Positions 50,174 through 61,400 of a stretch of 64,000 nt of DNA are shown piece by piece. A program made the translations under genes and the position numbers. Every line of letters begins with the position of its first letter. The first letter of the stretch is position 1. The DNA is from Salibacter halophilus (GTDB taxonomy: Bacteria > Bacteroidota > Bacteroidia > Flavobacteriales_G > Salibacteraceae). A model generated the notes under the pieces. That model did no database searches, was not told the origin of the DNA, and saw only the letters and a list, made by a program, of their open reading frames with translations. The DNA lies in NCBI RefSeq assembly GCF_008806325.1, contig NZ_WACR01000004.1, forward strand, positions 186,001 to 250,000, in the 5' to 3' direction.

Positions 50174-51025
50174 ATGAAAATAATTGAATGTCCGCGCGAT
50201 GCCATGCAAGGCATTGAGACTTTCATTGAAACAGATACAAAAATCGCTTACCTCGATCAATTGCTCAAAGTTGGTTTTGATACAATTGACATCGGCAGTT
50301 TTGTTTCTCCCAAAGCAATACCGCAACTGCGCGATACCAAAGAGGTATTGAGCAAGCTCAACTTTACCGATTCTCCATCAAAATTACTCACGATTGTGGG
50401 GAATGAGCGTGGAGCTAATGATGCTGTTGAGTTTGATGAGGTTACTTATTTGGGGTTTCCCTTCTCGATATCTGAAACTTTTCAAAAACGCAATATCAAC
50501 AGTACGGTTGAAGAATCATTTGACCGTGCAAAGCGCATCCAGGAAATAGCTTCGCGCAACAATAAGCAGTTGGTTGTTTATATTTCAATGGCATTCGGAA
50601 ACCCGTATGACGATCCGTGGGATAAAGACGTTGTCCTTGAATGGTGCCAGCGCATTGTGGAGGAGCTGGGTGTGGATGTTATTTCATTGTCAGACACGAT
50701 TGGTGTGGCTCAACCTCAAACACTGGATTACCTTTTCTCGCATTTGATTCCGCAAGTTTCAGAGGCAGAAATAGGCGCTCATTTGCATACCACTCCAGAT
50801 ACGTGGAAAGAAAAAATAGAATCGGCTTACAATGCAGGCTGCAGGAGGTTTGACGGAGCTATTCGCGGTTTTGGTGGTTGCCCCATGGCAACTGATAAAC
50901 TAACAGGTAATATGCCCACTGAAAACCTCATTTGGTTCATGCAGGAACACCTGATCGATCACGGATTGGATTTGGAAGAATTCGGCAAAGCTGAAAACAT
51001 GGCGACTGGGGTTTTTCCTGGTTGA
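50174..51025 (+). CDS. Hydroxymethylglutaryl-CoA lyase
   Basis: 283 residues of the HMGL-like TIM-barrel family. The N-terminal IIECPRDAMQGIETF holds the catalytic Arg-Asp, GFDTIDIGSFVSPKAIPQL is the substrate region, LSDTIGVAQP lies on strand 7, GAHLHTTPD holds the metal-binding His residues, and FGGCPMATDKLTGNMPTE is the signature with the active-site Cys. It splits HMG-CoA into acetyl-CoA and acetoacetate at the end of leucine breakdown. It follows pyrD by 43 bp on the same strand; a weak -7 match (TAAATTCG, 50142-50149) lies between. Confidence 0.92.
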   Translation: MKIIECPRDAMQGIETFIETDTKIAYLDQLLKVGFDTIDIGSFVSPKAIPQLRDTKEVLSKLNFTDSPSKLLTIVGNERGANDAVEFDEVTYLGFPFSISETFQKRNINSTVEESFDRAKRIQEIASRNNKQLVVYISMAFGNPYDDPWDKDVVLEWCQRIVEELGVDVISLSDTIGVAQPQTLDYLFSHLIPQVSEAEIGAHLHTTPDTWKEKIESAYNAGCRRFDGAIRGFGGCPMATDKLTGNMPTENLIWFMQEHLIDHGLDLEEFGKAENMATGVFPG

Positions 51026-51143
51026 TTGTCAGTATAAAGAAGTTGTAAATGATTATATTACTTTTCATTTCAAAACAAAACCAAAGGATTTAGCAATTGA
51101 AAGAGGGGACATAATTCTTGAAAGTTACGGAGGCTTTATCTAA
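51024..51143 (+). pseudogene. Possible C-terminal gene remnant after the HMG-CoA lyase gene
   Basis: In the frame overlapping the lyase stop codon, about 39 codons read as a plausible protein end (VNDYITFHFKTKPKDLAIER then GDIILESYGGFI, stop at 51141-51143). No start codon or upstream coding part fits. It may be the tail of a gene otherwise deleted. I do not recognise the family, and chance is possible. Confidence 0.3.
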
Positions 51144-51449
51144 CTGGTTTACATTGTAACCATACTTCTGATCTTATCTTGAGGAAAAAAACTGAAATTT
51201 AAAATTGCTGTTCAAAAGTGGTTTATAGCTGTTGATAGGTGTATTTCCATGGATTGATAAGATTATGACTTTAAAACTTTACTGGTAAAAGCCTTCTGCA
51301 TCAATAATAAAATAAGTGTTTGACAGGTAAATATTAACAACATTAGTAAAAACCGACATTAAAAAGTGGTATAATCCGCCATTAGAAAGCGAAAAACCCG
51401 ACAGATAATTTTATGAGTTTTGACAGGAAATCAAACCTCATACAATACT
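51144..51449. other. Intergenic DNA before the large secreted-protein locus
   Basis: About 300 bp of AT-rich DNA with no gene. It must contain the promoter for the four-gene locus that follows, but no perfect TAnnTTTG element with a TTG partner stands out. Confidence 0.35.
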
Positions 51450-51878
51450 ATGTCGATTAAAAACCTTTTGCTTCCCCTGTTTATTTTTTTGGCCAGTCAC
51501 ATTTATAGCCAGAATATTTCAGGTCTACAGTATTCACTATCCAACCATCATCCAGATGTCATTTCCGATTCTGGCAGCTATAGTTGGACAGATTCCGCTT
51601 ATGTACTACTTCACTTCGAAGCTTTCGTAGTTGATACCACCAATCATTTTTTAGTAAAAGATAAACCAGCAACAAATACAAGCTGGTTAAACAGTTATTA
51701 CTTCCAATATGGCGACCCTGTTCCGGGAGGAATTTTGAGTTATCGTCAAAACGGGCCAAAAGTGAGTTTAGGCATAGGAGCCCGTTCATTGAGTACCGAT
51801 ATTACAAGTGCAATTTATTTGTTAGCAGCGGATAGCAGTATTCTTGATAGCCTCAGCATAACAATATCAACACCTTAA
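51450..51878 (+). CDS. Small secreted protein of the Rhs-like locus
   Basis: 142 residues from ATG 51450, giving the signal peptide MSIKNLLLPLFIFLASHIYS followed by Gln. The mature protein is rich in Ser, Tyr and Asp with beta-strand character and no membrane segment. No family recognised. The large 1179-residue protein starts 11 bp after its stop, so it is the first gene of the locus. The longer reading from 51420 adds a polar extension before the signal peptide and is rejected. Confidence 0.65.
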   Translation: MSIKNLLLPLFIFLASHIYSQNISGLQYSLSNHHPDVISDSGSYSWTDSAYVLLHFEAFVVDTTNHFLVKDKPATNTSWLNSYYFQYGDPVPGGILSYRQNGPKVSLGIGARSLSTDITSAIYLLAADSSILDSLSITISTP

Positions 51879-51889
51879 CCCTCATTGTA

Positions 51890-54800
51890 ATGAAATTAAA
51901 AGCAGCCCTTCTCCTGTTTATAGGATTGACTAGTTATACCATTACAAAAAGCCAGAGTTACTCTGTGAACTGGTACTCCAATACAGGAGGCTATTACGAT
52001 TCAGGAGAACAACGCGTATACCGGACCACCGAAGAAGATCCACACATCAGCTACGGTCGTAACCTATTCGATGTAAGCCAGACAGGAGAGTTAGAATACT
52101 GCATTTCAGGTAGAGGCGCCTTTACCCTTGGATTGACCCCCAGGACCAACATCTGCTATAACTCAAGCTGCTTGCAATACGCCATTTACTATAACCCTAA
52201 TACCAGCTTATTAGAAGTTAAAGAAAATGGCAGTAATGTCTTTAGCAGTAGCACACTTGAACTAGAATGCCTGAAATTTGATAATACAAATGACACCCTT
52301 ACAATACTGGCAGACGACTCCGTATTACATGAGACCCCCATAACTACCACCGACCTGTTTCCCACCGTTATGCTCGAAGAAGTCGAGAACTACCTGACCA
52401 GTGTCTCCACCAGCTACCCATCCGAATCCCCCGTTTACCCCGTTATTTTCGACACCGTAGCGGGTATGCACTACGAAATCAACCACAGTAAATTCATCGT
52501 CTTCGATATGGATAGTAGCGGCTATGCCAGAAGCCGTGATAAGTGGGAAACTCAAGAGACCTTCAACTTTCAACACCTCGATAGCACCCTAGAATACAGC
52601 TATCACATACTCGAACTATCCAAAGCTAACCAGGACACCCTGAAAACCCACGAGATACATCTGAATATAGATAAAGTATATCAATATATTGATGATGATT
52701 TAAGCGACAGTGCCAACCTTTCAGTAGGAGAAGAATACAACATCATCACCAATACCGAAGGCAATAAAATAGAAATCTACAGAGATGGAAGCCTACTGTT
52801 CAGCGCAAACAGCGATAACAGCGGTGTCGAGAAAGAATTCAGATTATTATACCACGTATACGATAAAGGCAACACCCTGGAAACCGCCTCCATCAACACT
52901 AGTATAACCCCCTCCTATGAGCCAGACTTTTCCAGTACCAGCAACTGCACATTCGATAAATGGAGAAACCAGCTATGCGTAAACACAAACTATACAAACA
53001 ACCAAACAGGCGCTTACTCCTCCCATTCTCTTCCCCAGGGAGAAGACGGCTTTGTGACCTATACAATAGAAAACACCCAAAGCGCAGTTGCCTTTGGATT
53101 ATCGACTACAGATGAGAGCCAGGCCCCCGGAACAATCGAATACAGCTTTTATCTTGACCAGGGCACCGGAGAAGTACAAGAGTCAGGAAGTAAACTCGTA
53201 GAATTCTCCTATACTACAGGCGATCAACTCGAGCTAATAATCAATAGTACAGGCGATCTTTATTTTTATAAAAACGGTTACCAATTAAGAAGAGTAACAC
53301 CAGAGGGAGGAATCAATAACCCCCTATACCTCGATGTAAGCCTGAACAACGCCCAATCCTGTTTAACCGGACTAAAATGTTCCTTCGCTCCCGAAGTGAG
53401 CATCGAAACACGATATTATTCACCCTGGGCTCATGACAAGCAAGCCCACCTGAAAATCGGATTAAAACACCACACAGCAGAAGATCTGGTAATGACCTGG
53501 CGCGACTCACTGTTCATCAATCAACAAGAATACGATTCCCTGTATTACTATTATGAATCCTACCTGACCGATATAGAAGATGACACCTCCGCCAACCCCT
53601 ATGAAAACCTCAGTTACGGAGAATACCTGGCGCTTCACAAAAACGAAATCAAACGTCCCCTACCAGGAGTTAGAACCATTACCATAAAAGACACCAACCT
53701 GAATACACTTAGCGAATTTGATGTCCCCATCACCACCAAAGCCGTAGCCGATAGCCTTTCAGGAGGCACCTTCAGCAACAACACCTTTGAAAAGACAGCC
53801 AGTTCCGGATGGACAGACGGAGTCATGAGCCTTGGCAACCTCGTATTTTCAGAAGACTCAACCGCACTTAAAGGCGGATTATCCTTCAAGATCGATACTG
53901 GCACCACCGAAGGAGTAGTCGGGCTGAGCGATCCAAGTGCCAGTATAGAAAGCTCCACCAATGGCATCGAGTTCGGAGTACATTTTGCTGATGGATCCAT
54001 ACAAGTCATCAAAAACGAAGCAATCCAGGAAGCCAGCTATTCTTATAACAGCAACGAACCCATAGCCATCTACCGCGATGGAGGCAAACTGCGACTCTAC
54101 AAATCAGGCGAAGAGTTAGACAACATGAATGAAGCCTCCTCCTCAGCAACCTACCGGATCGATCTAAAACTAAAAGATCCCGAAGACAAAATCATAGATA
54201 TCGATCCCGTAACACCATATTGGCCCGTAATATCCAAAGATCCCAACAATGAATACTGCGGCACCTATGGCGAGATGATTGATTTGTCCATAACCGATTC
54301 AGAAGGAGGAGGAAGCACAATTGATCCACCGATACAATACAGTTCTATTTCGTATCAATGGTGGGACAATGATAATGCTACTTATATTGCAGGGCAAACC
54401 CAACCCACAATAAGCGGATTATCACCAGGTAGCTATAATTTAGACATATGCTTCAATTTCGCCTCAGGAGGCGGTTCTTGCATCCCCGGAATCCCATATT
54501 ACGTGGGCTATAAAGCCGAATGGTATGACCTGATCAATGCTCAGGTATTAAGTCCGTACACTAACTCCATTCAAAATAACAGTTCGGGAAACTCATCAGC
54601 CAAAACCACCAACATGCTCCCCGCAAACCTTAATGGTTGGTACGCCTTTAAAATAACGACAGACGACTGGTCAACAACAAAAAGCCAAGAAAATAACGTT
54701 TGGCGATATCACCCCTATCTGAGAGGAGGGAGGCATTTTGATAAAAAGCTATCCTTACCAGTGTGTTATCCTTACCCGTTACCAACATTGCTACCATTCC

Positions 54801-55429
54801 ACTATAAATTAGGGTTAAAAGATGGCAGTAATAATAATAGAGCCTATGTATTTGTGCAACCGTTATTGACCGGAGAAGCACTTGTTCAATTACATAATAA
54901 CCAGTCAAGCTCTATGGATCAAATACTGGTTGAAGGCGAGCAATGGATTCGTGTTAAAGTAGATAATACAGCAAACACGCTAGATTACGAGATAAACGGA
55001 GAAGACTTAACTCCCAATATTAACCTAACATCCTTTATCTTTTCAGATCCTTCATCGCTTTACTTTGAAATGTCTGGCAACATGGGAAGTCGGAAAACAG
55101 GTCCAAAGAGAGTCATTACTTCTTTTTCCTGTCCAAATCCCGTTTACCAAAAACTCACCAGAGAACTCGATGGACAATACTACCATACAATGGCCAAAAA
55201 CCTGTTTTTCTACACCGACAGGCATTACAATGACGGCCAGCTCAACTACAACCTTTACAAAGATGAAAACGGGCAGCAGACCATTGTACCCGTTACTCCA
55301 ACAGTAGAAAACCTGGGCGATAACCGTTACCAGTTAATTGCAAAGAACATAGACGAAGGTTACTACTGGTTAGAAGTAACCAATGAAAAAGGCGAAAAGA
55401 AATACCTGAGATTTTACAATAAATACTAA
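51890..55429 (+). CDS. Large secreted protein with repeated beta-sandwich-like modules
   Basis: 1179 residues with a signal peptide (to about 22). No named domain is recognised. At least four stretches share one plan: a Gly/Ala-rich strand, a YxxY-type strand, then a G-D-x-L-x-I strand and a (Y)YKNG or YRDG turn. Examples are LEYCISGRGAFTLGLTP, YNIITNTEGNKIEIYRDGSL, GDQLELIINSTGDLYFYKNG and PIAIYRDGGKLRLYKSGEEL. These look like tandem concanavalin-like jelly rolls often found with Rhs-like proteins in Bacteroidota. Codon use is C-rich up to about 54.3 kb, AT-rich to about 55.1 kb and C-rich again at the end. The 2074-residue Rhs-like gene starts 5 bp downstream. Confidence 0.7.
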   Translation: MKLKAALLLFIGLTSYTITKSQSYSVNWYSNTGGYYDSGEQRVYRTTEEDPHISYGRNLFDVSQTGELEYCISGRGAFTLGLTPRTNICYNSSCLQYAIYYNPNTSLLEVKENGSNVFSSSTLELECLKFDNTNDTLTILADDSVLHETPITTTDLFPTVMLEEVENYLTSVSTSYPSESPVYPVIFDTVAGMHYEINHSKFIVFDMDSSGYARSRDKWETQETFNFQHLDSTLEYSYHILELSKANQDTLKTHEIHLNIDKVYQYIDDDLSDSANLSVGEEYNIITNTEGNKIEIYRDGSLLFSANSDNSGVEKEFRLLYHVYDKGNTLETASINTSITPSYEPDFSSTSNCTFDKWRNQLCVNTNYTNNQTGAYSSHSLPQGEDGFVTYTIENTQSAVAFGLSTTDESQAPGTIEYSFYLDQGTGEVQESGSKLVEFSYTTGDQLELIINSTGDLYFYKNGYQLRRVTPEGGINNPLYLDVSLNNAQSCLTGLKCSFAPEVSIETRYYSPWAHDKQAHLKIGLKHHTAEDLVMTWRDSLFINQQEYDSLYYYYESYLTDIEDDTSANPYENLSYGEYLALHKNEIKRPLPGVRTITIKDTNLNTLSEFDVPITTKAVADSLSGGTFSNNTFEKTASSGWTDGVMSLGNLVFSEDSTALKGGLSFKIDTGTTEGVVGLSDPSASIESSTNGIEFGVHFADGSIQVIKNEAIQEASYSYNSNEPIAIYRDGGKLRLYKSGEELDNMNEASSSATYRIDLKLKDPEDKIIDIDPVTPYWPVISKDPNNEYCGTYGEMIDLSITDSEGGGSTIDPPIQYSSISYQWWDNDNATYIAGQTQPTISGLSPGSYNLDICFNFASGGGSCIPGIPYYVGYKAEWYDLINAQVLSPYTNSIQNNSSGNSSAKTTNMLPANLNGWYAFKITTDDWSTTKSQENNVWRYHPYLRGGRHFDKKLSLPVCYPYPLPTLLPFHYKLGLKDGSNNNRAYVFVQPLLTGEALVQLHNNQSSSMDQILVEGEQWIRVKVDNTANTLDYEINGEDLTPNINLTSFIFSDPSSLYFEMSGNMGSRKTGPKRVITSFSCPNPVYQKLTRELDGQYYHTMAKNLFFYTDRHYNDGQLNYNLYKDENGQQTIVPVTPTVENLGDNRYQLIAKNIDEGYYWLEVTNEKGEKKYLRFYNKY

Positions 55430-55434
55430 TCCAT

Positions 55435-58400
55435 ATGCTTCAAAGAATCAGACGCTCATACGTGATCAAGACCATCTCAATACTAATGGTCATCATATTT
55501 GTTGACAGCATTGTTCACCCCACCATTTTGTTGGGTCAAAGCAGCAATCCCGATTATTACTCCAATCCTGCCGGAGCTTCACAAATGGTAGACCTGTCTA
55601 CCGGGAACTTTCATTACAGCATCCCACTGCTGGAAGTAGAAGGCTATCCCATAACACTGAACTACAATGCCGGAGTCACCATGGAGCAGGAAGCCTCGTG
55701 GGTAGGATTGGGCTGGACCCTGAACCCCGGAGCCATCAACCGACAAATGAGAGGGATTCCCGATGATTTTAAAAAAGAAAAAGTAACAAAGGAATATTAT
55801 TCAGCACCATCAAAAAACCAAGGAGGAGGATTGACCTTTGGGGTTGAGTTATTGGGAATGGATATGGATAACCTGGTTTCTGGTCTAGGTCTTAATGTAA
55901 ATGCTGATGGAAGATTGAATTCTTACACTGGTTTAGGATTGTCTGTTGGTTTTGGTCCATCAGTATCTCTAGGTATGAATTCAATTGCTTCATCTGGACT
56001 TGGAGCTAACCTGTCAGGAGGACTTAACTTTTCATTAGGTAATCATTCAGGGTTATCTTCTTCATCAAATCTTGCTTTTGGTTTAAAAGTAGGTTCGGCT
56101 GAAAATGATAGTGAAACCAATACTTCTTATGGTAAACTTGGATTTGGTAGAGGGTATAGTTATAACTCTGTAAGTAATCAAAGATTAACCCACACATCAA
56201 TGTCTTTGGATTTTGGGAAGGATAATGTTCCAACTTCATATGATAAAAATGAGAATATTGATGAGACAGGATCAATGAGTATATTCGGACTGAGTTCAAC
56301 GATCTCTAAACCATTGATTAATACATTTTCACTACCTCCGAAAATTTCTTTTTCAACCTATACTAAATCTTTTGATATTCAGATAAAAGGAGGCGGAGAA
56401 ACACCTATAGTTCCTACTTTAATATATGGAGGTGTTCGCTATAATGAAATGGAACAAACTCTTGTAAGGACAAAGAATGAGCTGGATGCTTACGGATACC
56501 TGTATATGCAAGATCGAGAAAAGAACAAGTTGGATAAGATGAAAACCATCACAGATTTTAATCGCTATGGAGAAGGCAGAATTCATAGAGAAATGAAAAG
56601 TTTACCATTTTCTTATCTAACTCATGATTTATTTACCTTATCTGGTGCAACAGTTGGTGGTTCTTTCAGGGCTAAGCGATCTGACTACGGAACTGTAGGG
56701 GACAATACTGTATCAACTAATGGGATGGGTAATGATTTTGGAGCTGAAGTAGGAGTAGTAGGTGTAGCTGAAGTAGGAACAAATTATTCAGGTTCTATGA
56801 AGTCTGGGTATTACGGAGAATGGCATAATGAAGTAACAGAAAGCTTAAATTACAGAGCCAATAAGTCTGGAGATCCTCTATATCAGCCATACTATTTTAA
56901 AATGCTGGGTGAGTTGACACCGAGCGATGAAAGTTTTGCTGAAAAAACAGGTGGGGATAAACCGGTTCTAGTACCTATTTCAAGGAAAGGAGATAACGCT
57001 TTTATGAGTCAAAAACTCGATATCGAGGTAGAAAAAAAATTATTAGGACGTGATGTTAGTATAACCAACTTTTTTGATAATTATCGCGATGATCGAGAGC
57101 ATCGAAACCATCAAATTTCAATGCTGAATGCACAGGATGCTAAACATAGTAGTGTATTTCCAGAAATTAGAAATTACAATTCATTTGACTATACGGGAGG
57201 ATCATATCCAAATACTGCAATAGACAGGGTAAGTCATGCTGAAGGCAAAAAGCATCATATTTCTGCCTTTAATGTTACTAATACCCAGGGAGAAAAGTAC
57301 CATTATGGGGTCCCCGTTTATACCCGAAAGGTTGTGAGTAAATCATTTAATGTATCAGGGAATATAAAAGATCTAACAGAAAACAGGGTGAAATACTCCG
57401 GATCTGATGATACATACAATAATTCAAATGGGATTGATAATTATTACAACTCCCGAACAACACCGGCATACGCTTCAAGCTTTTTGTTGTCAGGATATTT
57501 CTCTTCAGATTATCAGGATGTCACTCAAAATGGCCCTACACCAGATGATTTGGGTAAATATATAAAATTCAATTACACACGGACCAGTACAGATTTTATT
57601 TCCAGAACTCCACATATAAGAGGGAATAGTGATAATAATGATGCAGGTTACGATCCGGGATTTTTAATGAATCCGAATGATGACAAAGGAGCATACTCTT
57701 ATGAAGAAAAAGAGCTGTGGTATATGCATAGCATGGAGTCAAAGAATTATGTCGTGGAGTTTAAATTAAACGATGAAGACAGAGAAGATGGTTATGGTGT
57801 AGTGAATGAAGATGGTCAACTTGAATCAAGCCCTTCAAAAAGATATCTCAAAGAAATAAACTTGTATTCAAGACAGGATAAATTAAATAATGGGAGTACT
57901 GCAAAACCACTGAAAACAATTGTTTTCAAGTACAACTATGATCTCTGTCCCAATTATGTTGGTTCAAACGGAAAGTTGACATTAGAAAAGCTTTTTATTT
58001 ATGATCATACGAGCAAAAAAGGAAAAGAACATCCTTACGAGTTTTACTACGACAACAATGAAAACTATAGTCCGCAGAATCAGGATAGATGGGGATACTT
58101 TAAAGAGCAACCAGCACTTACCAGTGATGATATAAACAGCAGTCAACAAAGAAATGATCCCTTATCAAATGCTGAATATCCTTACACTCCTCAAAATAAA
58201 TCTGAAGCTGATAGGGGAGCTAAAGCCTGGAATCTAAGTCGTATTAAAACACCACAGGGAAGTGAAATAGAAGTGGAGTATGAAAGTGATTCTTATGGAT
58301 ACGTGCAGGATGTTGAGGCTATGAAAATGTACAAAGTTAATGGATTGGTTTATGCTGGAAATCAACTTCGTTCTAAACTTTACGAAGATATTAATACACC

Positions 58401-61400
58401 TTCTTACGCTGTTGAAGTAGACATAAGCTCTGATCCTGTTTCTTCATCTGTTTCGGATCCTGAGCAATATTTTATCGATCGTTTTTTGAAGTCTGAAAAA
58501 CACGGTACAACCCGTACAAAATATTTATCCTATAATTTTTTAGTTAAAGCCGGAAATGGAGGTGATCAATGGGAGAGAGTGATGGGGTATATGCCCATAA
58601 TAACAGATAAAGTGAAGCTGACTGATTTAAATGGAAATGGCGAATATGAAACTGTCCTACTCGGAATAAAGAATCAAAAGACCAATGAAGGTGATTATGG
58701 TCCTTTTGGCAAATTAATCAAAAAGGATAAAAGCTTTAAAGCAAACCCTATAAGTGAAATGGCCTGGCAAAATAATAATGACTATTTATCAGGGGAAATA
58801 ATTCCAGGGAATAAGCCGATTGCGTCTGGTTTTGAGGCTATAGTAATGGCGCTTGAAGGCATGAGGGTTCAGTACCAGATTGCTCAAAATGGGTTTTACA
58901 GGTTCTCTGCAGATAAAGGAATGGCAAGATATATTAAGCCTGAAAAGAGCTTTGTGAGGATGCATGTTCCAGATAAAGTTAAGTATGGCGGAGGTCATCG
59001 TGTAAAGAGTATTACAGTAACCGATAATTGGGATGAGTTTTCAGATACTTACGGAACTGAATACACTTATACAACCACAGATAATATTGGCGATACAATT
59101 TCATCAGGTGTAGCTTCTAATGAACCTTTCAAAGGATTAGATGAAAATGCAATTAAATATGCAAATGATCCCATTAGTGTGTTAGGTCTTAGTAACTATG
59201 GAGCAGGTCATAAACTGATGAATGAAATGCCGTTTGCCGGACCTATTTTGCCACCGCCTGGTATTGTGTATTCAAAAGTTACATCACGATCTATTGATAA
59301 AGCAGGTGTAACGATTAATCGCACCGGTTATCAGGAGGACTGTTTTTATACCGCCAAAGACTTCCCTTTTAAGTTAAAGAAAACTGCAATTGATGTAGAA
59401 TCTCCTGATCCTTCCAGATTGTTTTTACTCTTTTATAAATCATCAAAGTCAATTTTAGGTGCAACTCAGGGGTTTAGTGTTGAATTAAACGACATGCATG
59501 GAAAGACAAAATCTCATGTTCTATTTGATGAGAATGGGAAAAAAGTTGAAGAAACCTATTATCACTATAAGGGCAAAGGAAATGAAATTATCAACAAGGT
59601 TAATGGAATTGATAATGAAGGAACGTTACATACCGACTACGAACTAGGGGTTGAAAGAGATTTTGTTATTGACTCAAAACGCTTTTATTCAGCTATGCAA
59701 ATTCAGAATATGGAAGTTGGAGTAAATTTTCCTGCTATGCCTCTTCCTCCTGGGTTTTATGTAGCTCCTGCTATTCCTCTGCTAACAGTTAGTCAAGATA
59801 TACAGGAAATGATGTCTATTACGACTAATAAAATAACCCAGAAGTACGGTGTTTTAGATAGAATAGTAAGACGTTCCCAGGGAGCTAAAGTCGAGACTAA
59901 AAACCTTTTGAGAGACTATTCTACAGGCCGTGTGCTTGTGAGCAGTGAGACAAACCATCTAGATAATTCAAGTCCAATTTATACATATAGATTTCCTGCA
60001 AAGTGGAAATACGAGGCTTTGAGTGAGTCTTACGAAAATGAGAGTTTGGTTTTAAATCAGTTGAGCGGAATATTAGACAGTAACTCAGAAATTGAATCTG
60101 CTTATACTGATATGTTTCACGATGGAGATGTTCTATTGAGAAAAGAAGTTGAAAGCGATGGCACTTTAACTTTTGAAAAAGTTTGGGTAATAGAGGAACG
60201 TGATGTAAACGGCTCTTATACCGGTATTAAACAACTTATTGATGATAATGGACTCATAGTAGATGAAGTTGGCACTGCAGCTTATAGCTATCGTGTTATT
60301 GAATCAGGTAGAAAGAACAATTTATCGAGTGATGTTCAGGTAATCAGAAAAGTAGAAAGCACTACTGCTGATCCTTCAGCGATTTATTCCAGCAGTACTG
60401 CTAATGATGTCTTAAATGTGTCAGCTGTATCGCTTAATGACAGGGGGAAGTATCCTATGAGCATTTTGCATGCTGAATGTTATCAGTGTTCACCTGGTGT
60501 AGATCCTTTTGAGCAGCAGGTAGTAAATTTCACAACTGATTTGAATCCTTTTCTTTATGGGTTTATCAATAACTGGCATGTCGACAGCAATTATGTTGCG
60601 GATGTTTCCAAAGACTATGGTTCTTCTACAGGACAAAATCTAGCAGACCCTGATTTGAAGAATGATGGTACCTTTACAATTGACCCAATTTATCGTTTTA
60701 GTGGTAGTTCAGTACAAGTGAATGTGAGTGACGACTGGAAGTCAACCTTAAAAAACATGAATTACACTTCAATTTCGGGAACAGTTGAGAATAAGAATAT
60801 TCTCGATAACTTTTCGAGTACTCTGTTTGATAAGTATTCTCAAAAACCAGTTGCATCAGTTATGAATGGAGAGCTGGAAGAAATATTATTTGAGGATTTT
60901 GAAGACTTTGAAACTAACGATTATGATTTACCTGTATCCTATGAAAATTCACATAGAACTATCCCTGTTTTTTGGGATTTGATATTCGTTTCTGATGAGG
61001 ATGGTCACACTGGTGAGCTTTCTATGGATGTAAAATCTCAGGGTGATTACACGATGTTCATACCGATTGTTGAAAGAGAAAATCAAGATTTCAACAAGTA
61101 CAGAAAGGATGTAAATATTCCATATAGACCAGATTGCTATGATGCTTATCCCGGAATGTCATTTGTTCCAAAATTAGGTACGCAAAAATTCACTCTTTCA
61201 TTTTGGATCAAAAAGAAAAACAATGATAATGAGGATTTCGAGTATCCTACTGAACTAGTTCGTTTTGATACCCTGTGTACTGAAAGACAAAATTTACGGA
61301 TAAGTAGTGATTTTATCAATGAAACGAATGTTATAGATGGCTGGAAACAAGTTAACTATACTTTTTCTATGCTTTCATCTGATAAAGCAGAGGATGCTTT

